From Tritrichomonas musculus (Eukaryota > Parabasalia > Tritrichomonadida > Tritrichomonadidae): a DNA stretch of 64,000 bases. The stretch's first letter is position 1. The number at the start of each line of letters is the position of its first letter. Location of the stretch: assembly GCA_039105265.1 (NCBI GenBank), contig JAPFFF010000006.1, positions 5,890,001-5,954,000 of the forward strand. Direction: 5' to 3'. A program made the translations under genes and the position numbers. Of the stretch, positions 39,133 to 50,900 are shown in pieces. The notes beneath the pieces were generated by a model. The model ran no database searches and had not been told where the DNA came from. It saw nothing but the letters and a program-made list of their open reading frames with translations.

Positions 39133-42100
39133 ATGCTTAAAGAGAGTGATTTTAAAACAATTTCAGAGTTTCCTGCATCAGAATATGGGAAATTGGCAAT
39201 AGTAGCAAATAATAAAGGCGAAAAATATCGTAAAAAAATGATTGAATTAAAATTTGGTAAAGAGAAATATAAATTAGAATTTCAACGAGCAATCAATACT
39301 TTGATACGGATGAATCACCCAACAATCAATCGCATTTCATTTTATTCATTACCAGATTGTAATAATATCCAAAAAGAAATATATCCGATTTCAATTTTTT
39401 CAGATTACGAAGTAAATGGATCACTTGCTGATTTAATGCAATTAATTTCAAATGGTGAAAACATTGAAAAATGGGATTCAACTCATAAAATGATTACAAT
39501 TTTTGGGATAGCAGCCGCATTAATGTATATTCATGGATGTAGAATTATATACCGAAATTTAAAATCGACAAATGTTCTTTTTAACTCAGAATATGAACCC
39601 AAACTAGCAGATTTTAATTTTTCACGCCCTCCTCATTTTAATATGGACAGCCTTACTTTAGATTCAACATTAATAACAATCCCATATGATGAAGATACCG
39701 AAAAAACGCCACTTCACGCTGCACCAGAAATTTTAGATAATTTACCATTCAACAACAAAGTGGATGTATATTCGTATGGAGTTTTATTATATGAACTTTT
39801 TGTAAACAAAGAACCAGATTTCGGCATGGATGATCAAGAAGCCATCAGATCCTCAATTACCATTGGCCATCGACCTCCAATTCCAGCCGATCTAGTTCCT
39901 CCATCCTACCAAAAGCTTATTAGTGAATGTTGGGACAACAAGAGTTCAAACAGACCCTCATTCAAGTCCATTGTTCGTCGTCTTGCTCAACCTGAATATA
40001 TATTACCAGATGTAGATTTTGACAAGTACATTGAATACACAAAAAAGACGTTAGATGATCGTTTTCTATTGAAAGATACCGATATGAAAACCCAAGGACC
40101 ACGAGCAGATGAAATTCAAAAGAAAGCCGACTCAGGCGACGTTGAATCACAATACAAATACGGCTTGATTCTTGAGACGGGAGACGGAGCCATTCGTAAC
40201 ACCAGGGAAGCCATGAAATACTACAAAATGGCGTGCTTCAATAAGAAGGGGCACCATTTGCCGTCAATGCACGCGTTGGCCCGTCTTTACGAGTCGCAAC
40301 AAAAGTGGGAAGAAGCCGAAGTTTTGTTTCGAACGGCTGCTGATGAAGGCTACAAAGAGTCGCAGTTTCATTATGCAGTGATGTTAAAAAACGGTTCAGG
40401 AGCGGTTGAAAAGGACATTTTCAAAGCTGCAAAATTTTTCAAATTGGCAGCCGACCAAGGCGAAATCGACGCTCAAAATTTTTATGCAAATATATTGTTG
40501 ACCGGTGAAGGTGTCATGATGAACAAAAAGTTGGCTGCCGAGTATTTTAAGAAGGCTGCCGATCAAGGAGATGGCGATTCGCAGAACAGTTACGCAATGC
40601 TGCTGAAAAACGGTTGTGATGGTGAAATTACTAAAAATAGAAGTTTGGCTAAAGAATATCTCAGAAAAAGTGCTGAATCTGGTGATATTAATGGTATGTT
40701 GAATTATGCAGACTTTTTGACTGAAGAAGTGGATCCTAATGACCAATCAAAGAAGAATCAAATGAAGATGAAACATGCTGCTTACTACTACTTGAAATCC
40801 TCAAGATTGGGGAATCAAACAGCTAAAGAAAAGTACGACCAAATAGGCATTGAAATTTCTCAAGAAGATGAAGAATTTTATGCAAATCTTCATGGCTCTG
40901 ATGAATATCCAAATGAAGATGAGGATAATGCTAATAATAACGATGAGAAGCAACTTCTTGAAGCTGCAGAAAAAGGTGATGCAGATTCCCAATATAAATA
41001 TTCAATGATACTTTTGAACAAGCAAAAAAGATCGCAAGCTGCCTTAACTTACCTTGAAAAGGCAGCTGATCAAAACCATGTCCAAGCGATGCTTCAATTA
41101 GGCTACATGCTTCGAGATTCCATTGGAATTGAACGAGACCCGAAAAGAGCACGAAAGCTTTTCCAACGCGCTTCGGAACAAGGCTCAGCTGACGCGATGG
41201 CTGCCTACGGCTTCATGCGCTACAAAGGCCTTGGCTTTTCCAACCCAAACAAAGAAGAAGGCAAAGAGTACCTCCAAAAAGCGGCCGAACTTCAAAGCAG
41301 CGACGGAATCGCGTTTTTAGGCAAAGTCCTTGAAGAAGACGATCCGCGAAGGTCAGAGGAGCTACTTAAAGAAAGTTGCAAACTTGGGAATTCGAATGGT
41401 GAATATTATTTGGCCATTTTGAATCGAAAGAAGAATGAAGAGAACGATAGAAACGCTCTCGAAGTGGAGTCACTTTTACGAAGCTCGGCGAGCAAAGGGA
41501 ACGTTGAAGCTCAGTACGAAGTCGCACTAATTGACAATGATCTCGAGATGCTAAAAGTGAGCGCCGATAGGGGGGTCGAAGGGGCCTCATTTTCATATGC
41601 CAACAAGATCAAAGAGTTTGACTTTGACCAGTCACTCTTCTACTACACGAAGGCCGCCGAACAGGAGAACAGTCCAGCGGCGATGGTTGAAGCTGCCAAA
41701 TGTTTGTGGACGAGTAAACCACACAAAAGTTCCACTTTTTTAAAGAACGCTATCAAATATAAGTTCCCTCAGGCTTACACGTTGTACGGGCGCTACTTGA
41801 TTGAGCAGAAAGAGAAGAAAGATAAGAATAGCTTGATAATGAGCCATCTTTCGAATTTCGACGAAAATGACATCGATTTGGACACTTTTGACGTCGATTT
41901 GAACGACGACCAAGAAAGCAAACAAAAAGTGGAAGAAGAGGCAGCACATTATTATCACCTCGGCGCTTCGTTGAATGACCCAAAAGGGATGCTTTACTAT
42001 GGACTTGCCTTTCGCGATGGCGTTGGAGTTTCAAAGAATTATTCAAAAGCACACAAATATTTGAAAAAAAGTGCAGATAACGGCGATGTTGAAGGAATGG

Positions 42101-43542
42101 TCCAACTCGCCCTGTTCACGGATGACGAGCAGGAATCACTCGAATATTTCACAAGGGCGGCAAAGTTTAACGCTGACCGATGGAGCGATGAAGCGCGCTA
42201 TTATTTGGCGATGATTTATAAGGACCAAGGCCGATACACCGAATCTTTTCAATTATTAGAAAAAGCTGCCAAAAACGGCCACGAAGACGCGATGTTTCAA
42301 GTGGCTGTCTTTTATCAGAACGGAATCGGCGTGCCACAAAACGACGCCCAAGCGATGAACTATTACGCGCTCTCTGCAAATTCGCCGAATCCGAAAGCTG
42401 CGGCTCAATTCAACTTTGCTTTGATGCTGAAGAAACAATCAGATCAGCAAAAGCAGCAAGTTGAAGCGCCGATTGAATTGAAAGACATATTTAGAAGACG
42501 ATCAAAAATCTCACATTTTAATTCAACGCCACTTTGTGACACGATCAAACTTTACGATTCAATTGAATCGTTTGAATCTGTTGGCGTTGTTTTTGACACC
42601 GATACGAATTGTGAGAACGACTCCAACCGTCGAATTGTTAAGAATAATTTGACACGCGCTGCCAAGTATTTTCGCGCAGCTGCCCTCCAAGGCGATGCCG
42701 AAGCAATGAACAATTACGGACTCATGCTGATGAAGGGCGAAGGTGTTCCTCAAAACCTGAAAGAAGCGCAGAAATACTTCCAAATGTCAAGCGATCGAGG
42801 GAACTCTTTCGGACAAAACAATCTCGGAATCTTGGTCAAGAACGTCGAGCCCAATAAAGCGACACATCTCTTCAAGTTGTCCGCCCAGCAGAACAACCTT
42901 TCCGGAATGAATAACTACGGCCTGATGTTGATGAGCAAAAATTACAGCGAAAATGATCGAATTGAAGCATTGTCCATGTTTAAGGCCGCCGCTGACCAAG
43001 GCCATCCAAACGCTATGTTCAATTACGCGTCGTTAATTATCAAGGAAATTAAAAAAGGATTCGTCATTTATGACGACGACGGTTCGCTGATTTCAATTGA
43101 AAACGTGATGGAAAAATATATGAAAAAGTCAGCCGAATTGGGCGACATCGACGCTATGAATAGTTACGGAAGCTTCTTGTTCAAGAACAAAAAAGACTCT
43201 AAAACTGCCCAGATTTACTTCAGAGAGGCTGTGGAGGCCGGAAGTTCAACAGGAATGAATAAGTTGGCAACGCTAATTAAGTTTCAATTGGATGATGCCG
43301 AAAATGACGCAATTGACGATTTCGAGGAGAAGAAAAATGAAATGATGGACCTTTATCAAAGAGCCGCGGAACTCGAAAATACAGTCGCTATGAATAATTT
43401 GGCTTTACTGTATTATAACGGATTATATGTTAAAAAAGATGTCCAGAAAGCAAAGGAGATTTATAAAAAAGCTATGAATTTGGGTGATGCTAAGGCATCA
43501 AAAATTTATAAGTCGATTTGTTCACCGCGAAAAAAGAAATAA
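39133..43542 (+). CDS. Sel1-repeat protein with N-terminal kinase-like domain (1469 aa)
   Basis: The frame opens at a TTG (39043), but the first ATG is 39133 and is the likely start. Residues about 5-285 are a protein kinase fold of TKL-like type, with Lys in MIELKF, the APE motif in HAAPEIL and the F-lobe DVYSYGVLL. The catalytic loop reads YRNLKSTN (about 140-147), so HRD is YRN and its Asp is Asn. DFG is DFN (160-162), so phosphotransfer is doubtful. From about residue 340 to the end there are more than 25 Sel1-like repeats (AAxxGxxxAMNNYGLMLxxGxGVxxN), a curved helical scaffold. Trichomonads have many kinase-Sel1 fusions. The middle is clearly less AT-rich than its flanks. Confidence 0.85.
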   Translation: MLKESDFKTISEFPASEYGKLAIVANNKGEKYRKKMIELKFGKEKYKLEFQRAINTLIRMNHPTINRISFYSLPDCNNIQKEIYPISIFSDYEVNGSLADLMQLISNGENIEKWDSTHKMITIFGIAAALMYIHGCRIIYRNLKSTNVLFNSEYEPKLADFNFSRPPHFNMDSLTLDSTLITIPYDEDTEKTPLHAAPEILDNLPFNNKVDVYSYGVLLYELFVNKEPDFGMDDQEAIRSSITIGHRPPIPADLVPPSYQKLISECWDNKSSNRPSFKSIVRRLAQPEYILPDVDFDKYIEYTKKTLDDRFLLKDTDMKTQGPRADEIQKKADSGDVESQYKYGLILETGDGAIRNTREAMKYYKMACFNKKGHHLPSMHALARLYESQQKWEEAEVLFRTAADEGYKESQFHYAVMLKNGSGAVEKDIFKAAKFFKLAADQGEIDAQNFYANILLTGEGVMMNKKLAAEYFKKAADQGDGDSQNSYAMLLKNGCDGEITKNRSLAKEYLRKSAESGDINGMLNYADFLTEEVDPNDQSKKNQMKMKHAAYYYLKSSRLGNQTAKEKYDQIGIEISQEDEEFYANLHGSDEYPNEDEDNANNNDEKQLLEAAEKGDADSQYKYSMILLNKQKRSQAALTYLEKAADQNHVQAMLQLGYMLRDSIGIERDPKRARKLFQRASEQGSADAMAAYGFMRYKGLGFSNPNKEEGKEYLQKAAELQSSDGIAFLGKVLEEDDPRRSEELLKESCKLGNSNGEYYLAILNRKKNEENDRNALEVESLLRSSASKGNVEAQYEVALIDNDLEMLKVSADRGVEGASFSYANKIKEFDFDQSLFYYTKAAEQENSPAAMVEAAKCLWTSKPHKSSTFLKNAIKYKFPQAYTLYGRYLIEQKEKKDKNSLIMSHLSNFDENDIDLDTFDVDLNDDQESKQKVEEEAAHYYHLGASLNDPKGMLYYGLAFRDGVGVSKNYSKAHKYLKKSADNGDVEGMVQLALFTDDEQESLEYFTRAAKFNADRWSDEARYYLAMIYKDQGRYTESFQLLEKAAKNGHEDAMFQVAVFYQNGIGVPQNDAQAMNYYALSANSPNPKAAAQFNFALMLKKQSDQQKQQVEAPIELKDIFRRRSKISHFNSTPLCDTIKLYDSIESFESVGVVFDTDTNCENDSNRRIVKNNLTRAAKYFRAAALQGDAEAMNNYGLMLMKGEGVPQNLKEAQKYFQMSSDRGNSFGQNNLGILVKNVEPNKATHLFKLSAQQNNLSGMNNYGLMLMSKNYSENDRIEALSMFKAAADQGHPNAMFNYASLIIKEIKKGFVIYDDDGSLISIENVMEKYMKKSAELGDIDAMNSYGSFLFKNKKDSKTAQIYFREAVEAGSSTGMNKLATLIKFQLDDAENDAIDDFEEKKNEMMDLYQRAAELENTVAMNNLALLYYNGLYVKKDVQKAKEIYKKAMNLGDAKASKIYKSICSPRKKK

Positions 43543-43605
43543 GAATTCTAATGTATATTATACATCAACATAATTTTTTTTTTTTGTTTTATAAATATTA
43601 TTAAG

Positions 43606-43915
43606 CATGTCAACAATAGCCTCCATAGATTTTAAATCCAAAACTGGTTTTTATTGGTGGTTTTTAAGTTTTGTTGTCAAAAATTTTCATTAAAAATCCT
43701 TCATTTTTTTCGAGTAATATTTTAAATATGGCATTTTGCACCATAAATATTTAATAGACACTTTCATTGTTTTTATGGTTTTTATTTGAATGCGTTTCGA
43801 TCATTTCCGATCAAAAAATGAAGAATTTTTAATGAAAATTTTTGACAACAAAACTTAAAACCACCAATAAAAACCAGTTTTGGATTTTAAATCTATGGAG
43901 GCTATTGTTGACATG
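43606..43915. mobile_element. Miniature inverted-repeat element (310 bp)
   Basis: Inverted arms of about 105 bp begin with CATGTCAACAATAGCCTCC and end with its complement, around a core of about 95 bp. There is no gene; frames within it are by-products. A diverged partial copy of one arm lies at about 43970-44033 (ccaataaaaaccacca ... ttgacatg). Confidence 0.75.
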
Positions 43916-44395
43916 CGTACATAATATATATAATCTTATATGAAAAAGTTCTTTATGAATTTTTTTTAAAAAACCAAAATTCCAATAAAAACCACCATTT
44001 TCAAAAATAAAAGCCAAATTGACATGCTGAATTTCATATTTGGTTATAATTTCTACCTTTTTTTTCGAGACACCTTCCATCGTGAAAAAAACTGAATGAG
44101 CTTAATCTGAATAATGACCTATGACGATCTTGATTTTAACCATATAAACATCGTAATAATTTTGTTTTTGACTATAATCATATGCATTTTTTTTAATAAC
44201 AAATAATGCAAATTAATCAATTATTTAATAGTTACATATTAATAATTAAATTTAGATTTTAATTCATTTAAAATAAATATTATTGTATTTTTTTTTATTA
44301 AGATAAAATTATTTTATTTTGATTTCCTTTGAAAAAGTGGGACAGAAAAATACGATAACCATGAAAAATTTAATTGGAAAGTTGATCGTATTATT
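43916..44395. other. Upstream region of 253-aa gene
   Basis: AT-rich, with the partial arm copy at 43970-44033 and then presumably the promoter of the 44396 gene. No other feature seen. Confidence 0.4.
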
Positions 44396-45157
44396 ATGCA
44401 AACTGTTATTAATAAAATTGTTCCAGAGTGGAGTAATTTTTCTGAAGCAAACAAAAATTTTCTTCATAACGAAGATCAATTAGTAAAATCGTTAGAACCA
44501 CTACAAACATTCGAAGGAAATAACCAAAATTTATATCAAATTAAAACACTCTCTTTTTTAAATCAAAAAGTTCACGAAATATCAACAGTATTAGATGATG
44601 GAAATCAAGCTATCTCATGCGTTAATCTCGATGTTAAAAATCTAGAATCCGTTTTTAATAATTTTCAAAAGAAAAAGCTAGATAGATCAAAATATGATAA
44701 CTCGTATAAAAGAGCACTTAAAAAGTCTGATGCAATACATGAAATGCTTGTGAAACATCAAACTAATTTAATAAATCAAGAAAATGATGAAGATCAACCA
44801 GAACCAGGCTCAAAGCAAGAAAAATTTGATCAAGAGTTTAATGAATACCAAAAATCTATTACCCAAGGTGTTGCAAACATACTATGCGAGATTTCATCTT
44901 CAAAAATAAGAACAGCAACAAATATTGCAGAAATTGGTGGAAATTTTGCAGATAAAAAATCACCAATTGAAATATATCATAAGGATAGCATTGAGGATTT
45001 GAATCAAGAGATAAAAATCCTGGAAAAAATTATTAATAACGCGAATGACAGCTTGAATAATGAAAAAAATATTGAAATTTGTGATGATGATGATGGATTT
45101 ACAATTGTACAAGATAAAAAAAGTAATATGAGTATGTCGAACTGCGAAGATGAGTAA
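44396..45157 (+). CDS. Unknown helical protein (253 aa)
   Basis: A 253-aa, Asn/Lys/Glu-rich, largely helical protein with coiled-coil-like stretches around residues 65-105 and 190-215. The C-terminus is acidic (CDDDDGFTIV). No signal peptide or membrane segment. The length and extended helical pattern could suit a BAR-like or adaptor protein, but no motif supports it. Function not recognised. Confidence 0.65.
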   Translation: MQTVINKIVPEWSNFSEANKNFLHNEDQLVKSLEPLQTFEGNNQNLYQIKTLSFLNQKVHEISTVLDDGNQAISCVNLDVKNLESVFNNFQKKKLDRSKYDNSYKRALKKSDAIHEMLVKHQTNLINQENDEDQPEPGSKQEKFDQEFNEYQKSITQGVANILCEISSSKIRTATNIAEIGGNFADKKSPIEIYHKDSIEDLNQEIKILEKIINNANDSLNNEKNIEICDDDDGFTIVQDKKSNMSMSNCEDE

Positions 45158-47983
45158 TAAGTTTAATAAAAATTTAAAAATATTAATTAAATTATTATAG
45201 TTATGTTAAAAATCAAATAAATATCATAATAATATGTAAAATTTAGCACGAAAATTAAATTTGAAATTAATACATTAAATTTATATATATATAAAGTAAT
45301 TAATATATTGTAAAATGCGATGATGTGGTACAAAGAATATCACCATATATATTATATGATAATTTTTTACCACATATGTAATATATTATAATATATATCA
45401 TAATAAATACATAATATATATAACCATTAGTTAATATATATTTTAATGTAGTCATTTATTTGTATATAATATAAAATTTTATATAAAAAATATAAAATTA
45501 TGAGATTTCTTTGATTTGTAATCATTCATAAAGTATCAAACATCAAAATATGATATGCATATAACGTAATTTGGTAGTTTTTTATTTACGATCGAAGAAA
45601 AGGATTTCTTTAGAAGTGCGAGAACTAAAATAACGTATTTTTTGTTTTAAAAAGGATTGATTTTTCAAAAAATAATTCGTTAGCCTTATGATTTTTTTAA
45701 TAAAATAAAGTATATAATTGATTATGTATATTACTTATCAGTATCAAACTATTTGAAAGTTCATACGTCGAAATTTAAATTTTATATATTTTCAAGAATA
45801 TGATTGAAGTTGAACCAATATTGATTATTTATTCATTTTATCATATTCTAAATAATATTATTGATATAATTTCTAATTAATATATATATAATATTATAAT
45901 ATAAATGAGATAAATTTATTTTAACAAAAAAATTATAGAAAACATAAATATCTAGCTATAATATTAATTTTATGGGGATAATAATTTTATATTAGAATTA
46001 AATTATATTGTATGATATTATATTATGATTATTTATAAATCCGCTCGACGGGCGTAGTTTTATTTTTATATTCACAAAAAGTTATAAAAGAATTGAGTAG
46101 AAATGTTCGTTAGGCTTAAATCCCCTCAAAATTCAATGCAATGTTCGTTAGGCTTAAATCCCCTCAAAATTCTGTACATATTCCGTTATATAATATTTTA
46201 TTAATATTTCTTAAATATCAGTAAATTAAAAATAAATAAAAAGTAATATATAATTTTTGGACGAAATTTATTTTAAAAAATATTTTTTTTTATCTTGAAA
46301 TAGCAAACAGAGGACAGATCTTATCTTCAATAATTTTATAAATCTACTTTCACACTTTATACGCTTAATACTTTCATTAAATTAAATAATAATATAATAA
46401 TAACAGGCTATTATAATGAATAAGACTAAAATAAATAATTATCAAGAATTTCAGATTATAGCTATATAAACCATGCATTATTCGTTAAAGAAATAATTAT
46501 TAAACCAATTAAATATCAGTTATTTGTCAAATGACAACAATAAAACATATTTTTGAGAATCTTTGTTTCATAATCGTAACTTTTAACCAAGGAAATAATT
46601 TAATTTATGAATTATCAAATAATATCATTGATATTAGTAATAATATATCATTTTATGCTATATTCTTTGTTTGTTTAAATTTCGAATATTGAAATCCTTT
46701 AATTGCTCAACGATTACAAAAGTTAAAAATGTGAATATTTAAATTATTTTATTTAAACAAATATAAAAATTACCTTAAAAAACAAATTATTTGGTGCTCT
46801 TTTATTATTTTTTTAGAAATAAAAATTTGAATTGTTTATTTTCTCATATTCAATTTTAAAATCAATATACTATTACTTGTAGCGAACCAAATTAAACAAT
46901 TATACATTAATTATACATTATTTTACCTGTGTAAATAAATATCTAAATTTGAAATAAATTGGTTAACCAAAGGTAGTTCTCGCACCTCTATTTCTTTTGA
47001 ATTTTCTTTTTGAGAAAGATTATTTTTTTAATTTTTGAATAAATAATATATGTGATGTGATTATTCTTCTGAATAAATAATACCATAATATTATTTTACA
47101 ATAATATAATCTCAATCAAAAACATAATATGTTTAAGTATATTAAACATTCTTTCTTTAATATTGAATAAATTCAATGGAATTTTATGTGTAATTGTTGA
47201 AATATTTTTTATATGAGAAAATATAAAATTTTTTTTACCATAAAATAAGAATTCCTCTTAGATATCACACAAAATAAGTGAGAAAAAGAATTTGTATAAA
47301 ATATTTTTCGCATTTTCAATGTCAATTTATCTCAATTTTTATAATTCAATTCATAGATTTTCCAAGAGATTTAAAAACAAACTGTTCTACTTTAAATAAA
47401 ATAATAAAATGTGAAACACTTGTTGCATAATTTTTTTTTTTTTTTTTTTTTGATAGTCTTTTTATTCAATTAATAGATTATAAAAATGAATGAGCATTCA
47501 AAAATATAGAATTTTATTCATAAAAAAGAAAAATTCTGAGAAGCAACCATAATATATATTTTCGGACATAAAATTATCATTTGCATTTTATATTAATTGA
47601 TTTATGAGAATATGGTTTTGTTATAAAATCTGTTATTACATAAAATAACCGACTTTTTTTTTATTTTTCACCATCACGATTAAAACCCATTGAAATAAAC
47701 GAAGATCAAGCAGTTTTGAATTTGAAGTTCAATTCAATCATTGAAAACTAAAAAGTTCGTTATTTAATTTGAATAAAACATAAACTTTTTCAAGCTAACT
47801 TTTCATTTATTCTCAAAAATATAAATATGATTGTTATGAAATATTTCAATTTTTTGAAAATATGATGATTGTAAAATATTTTCATAACTAACCGGAATAA
47901 TGAAAGGCGAAATTTAACCATGACGAAATTTGTCCAGTATTAATATTATTTTATTTTATATAAAATAAATCGCGTAAGAATAA
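45158..47983. other. Long AT-rich intergenic region
   Basis: About 2.8 kb dominated by A/T words such as atatataat, with T/A homopolymers near 47430-47450. The only standout is the GC-richer tandem repeat at 46102-46172 and a short GC patch near 46040 (ccgctcgacgggcg). No gene, RNA gene or long repeat recognised. The right end presumably holds the PMCA promoter. Confidence 0.45.
46102..46172. repeat. 38-bp tandem repeat, two units
   Basis: Two identical 33-bp cores (aatgttcgttaggcttaaat, then cccctcaaaattc) at 46102-46134 and 46140-46172. They are unusually G/C-bearing for this region. Confidence 0.8.
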
Positions 47984-50900
47984 ATGTTTGAAAAATACTC
48001 AGCCCAAGATTTCCAAACTTTACTCGAAGAGCGAGAGCTTACATCGCTTGAAAAATTTGGTGGCATAGAACAAATTGCAAAAGATTTACATACTGACCTT
48101 ACAAAAGGAATAACGGATCTTTCCACGCTTGAAGCGAGGCGTGAAAAATACGGTAAAAATGTGCTTCCGGACCCACCAACAAAATCATTTTGCAGACTTT
48201 TTCTTGAGGCTCTTAACGACCTCATGTTAATTATTCTTATGGTAGCAGCTGTCGTCTCTCTTATTCTTGTTTTAGTTTTTCCAGATCCAGATGATGATTT
48301 AGGATGGATTGATAGCGTTTCAATCCTTGCAGCTGTTCTTATTGTTTCACTTGTTCAAGCAATTACAAATTATAGACAACAATCTGCTTTTACAGCAATC
48401 AATAGACTTAAAAACGACAATCTTATTGCAGTTATACGTAACAACGATCGTATCAAAGTCAATTCAACAGAAATTGTCGTGGGCGATGTTTTATATTTAG
48501 ATGCAGGAAACAAACTAGTTGCAGATGGTTTATATATTAATGGCAGAAATATTAAATTAAACGAAAGTGAAACAACTGGTGAAACAGTACCTGTTAATTC
48601 GTCAAAAGAGAAGCCTTTTATGTTTTGCGGCTCAACAGTCGAGATGGGCGATGGCTATATGTTAGTCCTAGCAGTAGGATCAAATACTCAAAACGGAGCT
48701 GTTTTTGCACAGATGGCACAAGAAGATGGAGAAGAAGAAAAAACTCCTCTAGAAGAGAAACTTGATTATCTAGCCAAAATGATTACATATCTTGGTATAG
48801 CTGGTGCATTGAGTACCTTTATTGTATTGCTTATTATGTGGTCGATTGATGTTGCCAAATCGAAGTGGGAGAATCAATTCCTAAGCATATTAGTCAGTCA
48901 TTTCATTGTTGCTGTTACTATTTTTGTATGCGCTGTACCCGAAGGTCTTCCATTAGCCGTTACCATATCCTTATCTTATTCGATGTCCAAGATGATGAAA
49001 GACAACAACTTTGTCAGACACTTAAACGCATGCGAAACAATGGGTGGAGCCTCCAATATCTGCAGCGATAAAACAGGTACCTTAACTACAAACAAAATGA
49101 CAGTTACTCGCTTTTATTACGGATTAGAGGACCATGACCAAAGTAATCCTCCAAATATGCCAGCCAACATTAAAGATATCTTCGGAATTGGCATTTCTGT
49201 AAACACCAAAGGCAGTGTCTCAACCAATGAGAAAGGTGTCCTTGTATACGATGGCAAAAGCACAGAATGCGCCCTTTGTTTGTATGTAGAATCCCTAGGC
49301 TACGACTATCAAAAGATTCGTGTTGATCATCCATCATTGACATTATTTGATTTTGATAGTGATCGAAAACGAATGACCACTGTCATCACCTCACTAACGA
49401 ACTCAGAATCATGTCTTGTTTGCTCTAAGGGAGCGCCAGACATCATGCTCAATTTCTGCACGAATTACGTCGACAAAGAAGGCACTATTCAAAAAGTTAC
49501 AGAAGACGTTAAAGCCCAAATTGATGACCAACTATTAACGTACTCACAAAGCATGCTCCGATGCCTCTTGATTGCCTACAGAGAGGGCGGCAGTTACTCG
49601 ACTCCAGAGGAGGCTGAAACAGACCTCACAATCATCGGAATTGCGGCCATCAGCGACCCCCTCCGCGAAGAGGTACCGAACGCTGTCAAAGAGTGCAAGC
49701 AGGCGGGCGTCATGGTGAGAATGGTCACAGGCGACAACATTGAAACAGCCAAGGCGATTGCGCGCGAGTGCGGCATTTTAACCGACGATGGAATCGCAAT
49801 GTCAGGCAATGAATTCCGCAACACTCCGAAGCTCGAATTGCTCGAGAAGCTTCCGAAGTTGCAGGTGCTGGCGCGTTCGACGCCGATGGACAAATTCAGG
49901 CTTGTCAGAATTTTGAAAGAGGTAGGTGAAGTCGTTGCTGTAACGGGCGATGGCACGAACGATGCATTGGCCTTAAAAACCGCCAATGTTGGCCTTTCAA
50001 TGGGTCTTTGCGGCACTGAAATTGCGAAGGAAGCATCTGACATATGCATCCTTGATGACAACTTTAAATCGATCATGAAGTCGATTATGTGGGGACGATG
50101 TATATTTGACAATGTGAGGCGTTTCCTTCAATTTCAGCTCACTGTCAATGTTGCCGCTTTAATCATCTCTTTCTTAGGCGCCTGCATATGGAAAGAATCA
50201 CCTTTAAGGCCAATTCAACTTTTGTGGGTCAATCTGATCATGGACTCACTTGGCGCGCTCGCTTTGGCAACAGACTCGCCCAGGCCCTATCTTCTTAACA
50301 GGCCCCCCTATGGCAGAAAAGTTCAATTATTGAGTGCTGTGTTATTGGTCAATATCATAGGTCAATCTATCTACCAGGTGATCGTCCTGATCGTCATTTT
50401 GGTTGCCGGCGAGAAAATTTGGACCGACTTCGAAAAGCATAGCTTGCAACACTACACGATGGTCTTTAACGCCTTCGTCTTCTGCCAGGTGTTCAACCTC
50501 CTCAACTCGAGGATTGTGATGAAATCACAGAAGTTCTTCGACGGCATCTTTTCGAACTGGCTCTTCATTGTCATCTTCTTCGTGATCGTCGTCATTCAAG
50601 TGATCATCGTCCAGTTCGGCGATCGCGTGTTCGAGACGAGGGACCTGACGTGGGTCCACTGGCTCTCCTGCATCGGCATCGGCTTCTTCAGCCTCATTCT
50701 CGGCTTCTTCTTGAGGCTGATACCAGTGAAGGAGCTCTCGTACGAGCAGGTCGAGGAGCAGAGAGTCCAGATGTACGAGGCGCTAAAAGAGAAATTGAGA
50801 GGAATGTCAGTAGAAGAGCAGTGGGAGCAGGAGAAGGAGGAGGCAAACCAGGAAGTGAAGAAGCAAGTGGAAGAGACAAAAGAATTACAGAGAAAAGTGT

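Noticed and set aside
46030-46060. GC patch considered as an RNA gene
   Set aside because: Too short and no cloverleaf or other stable long fold visible by eye.
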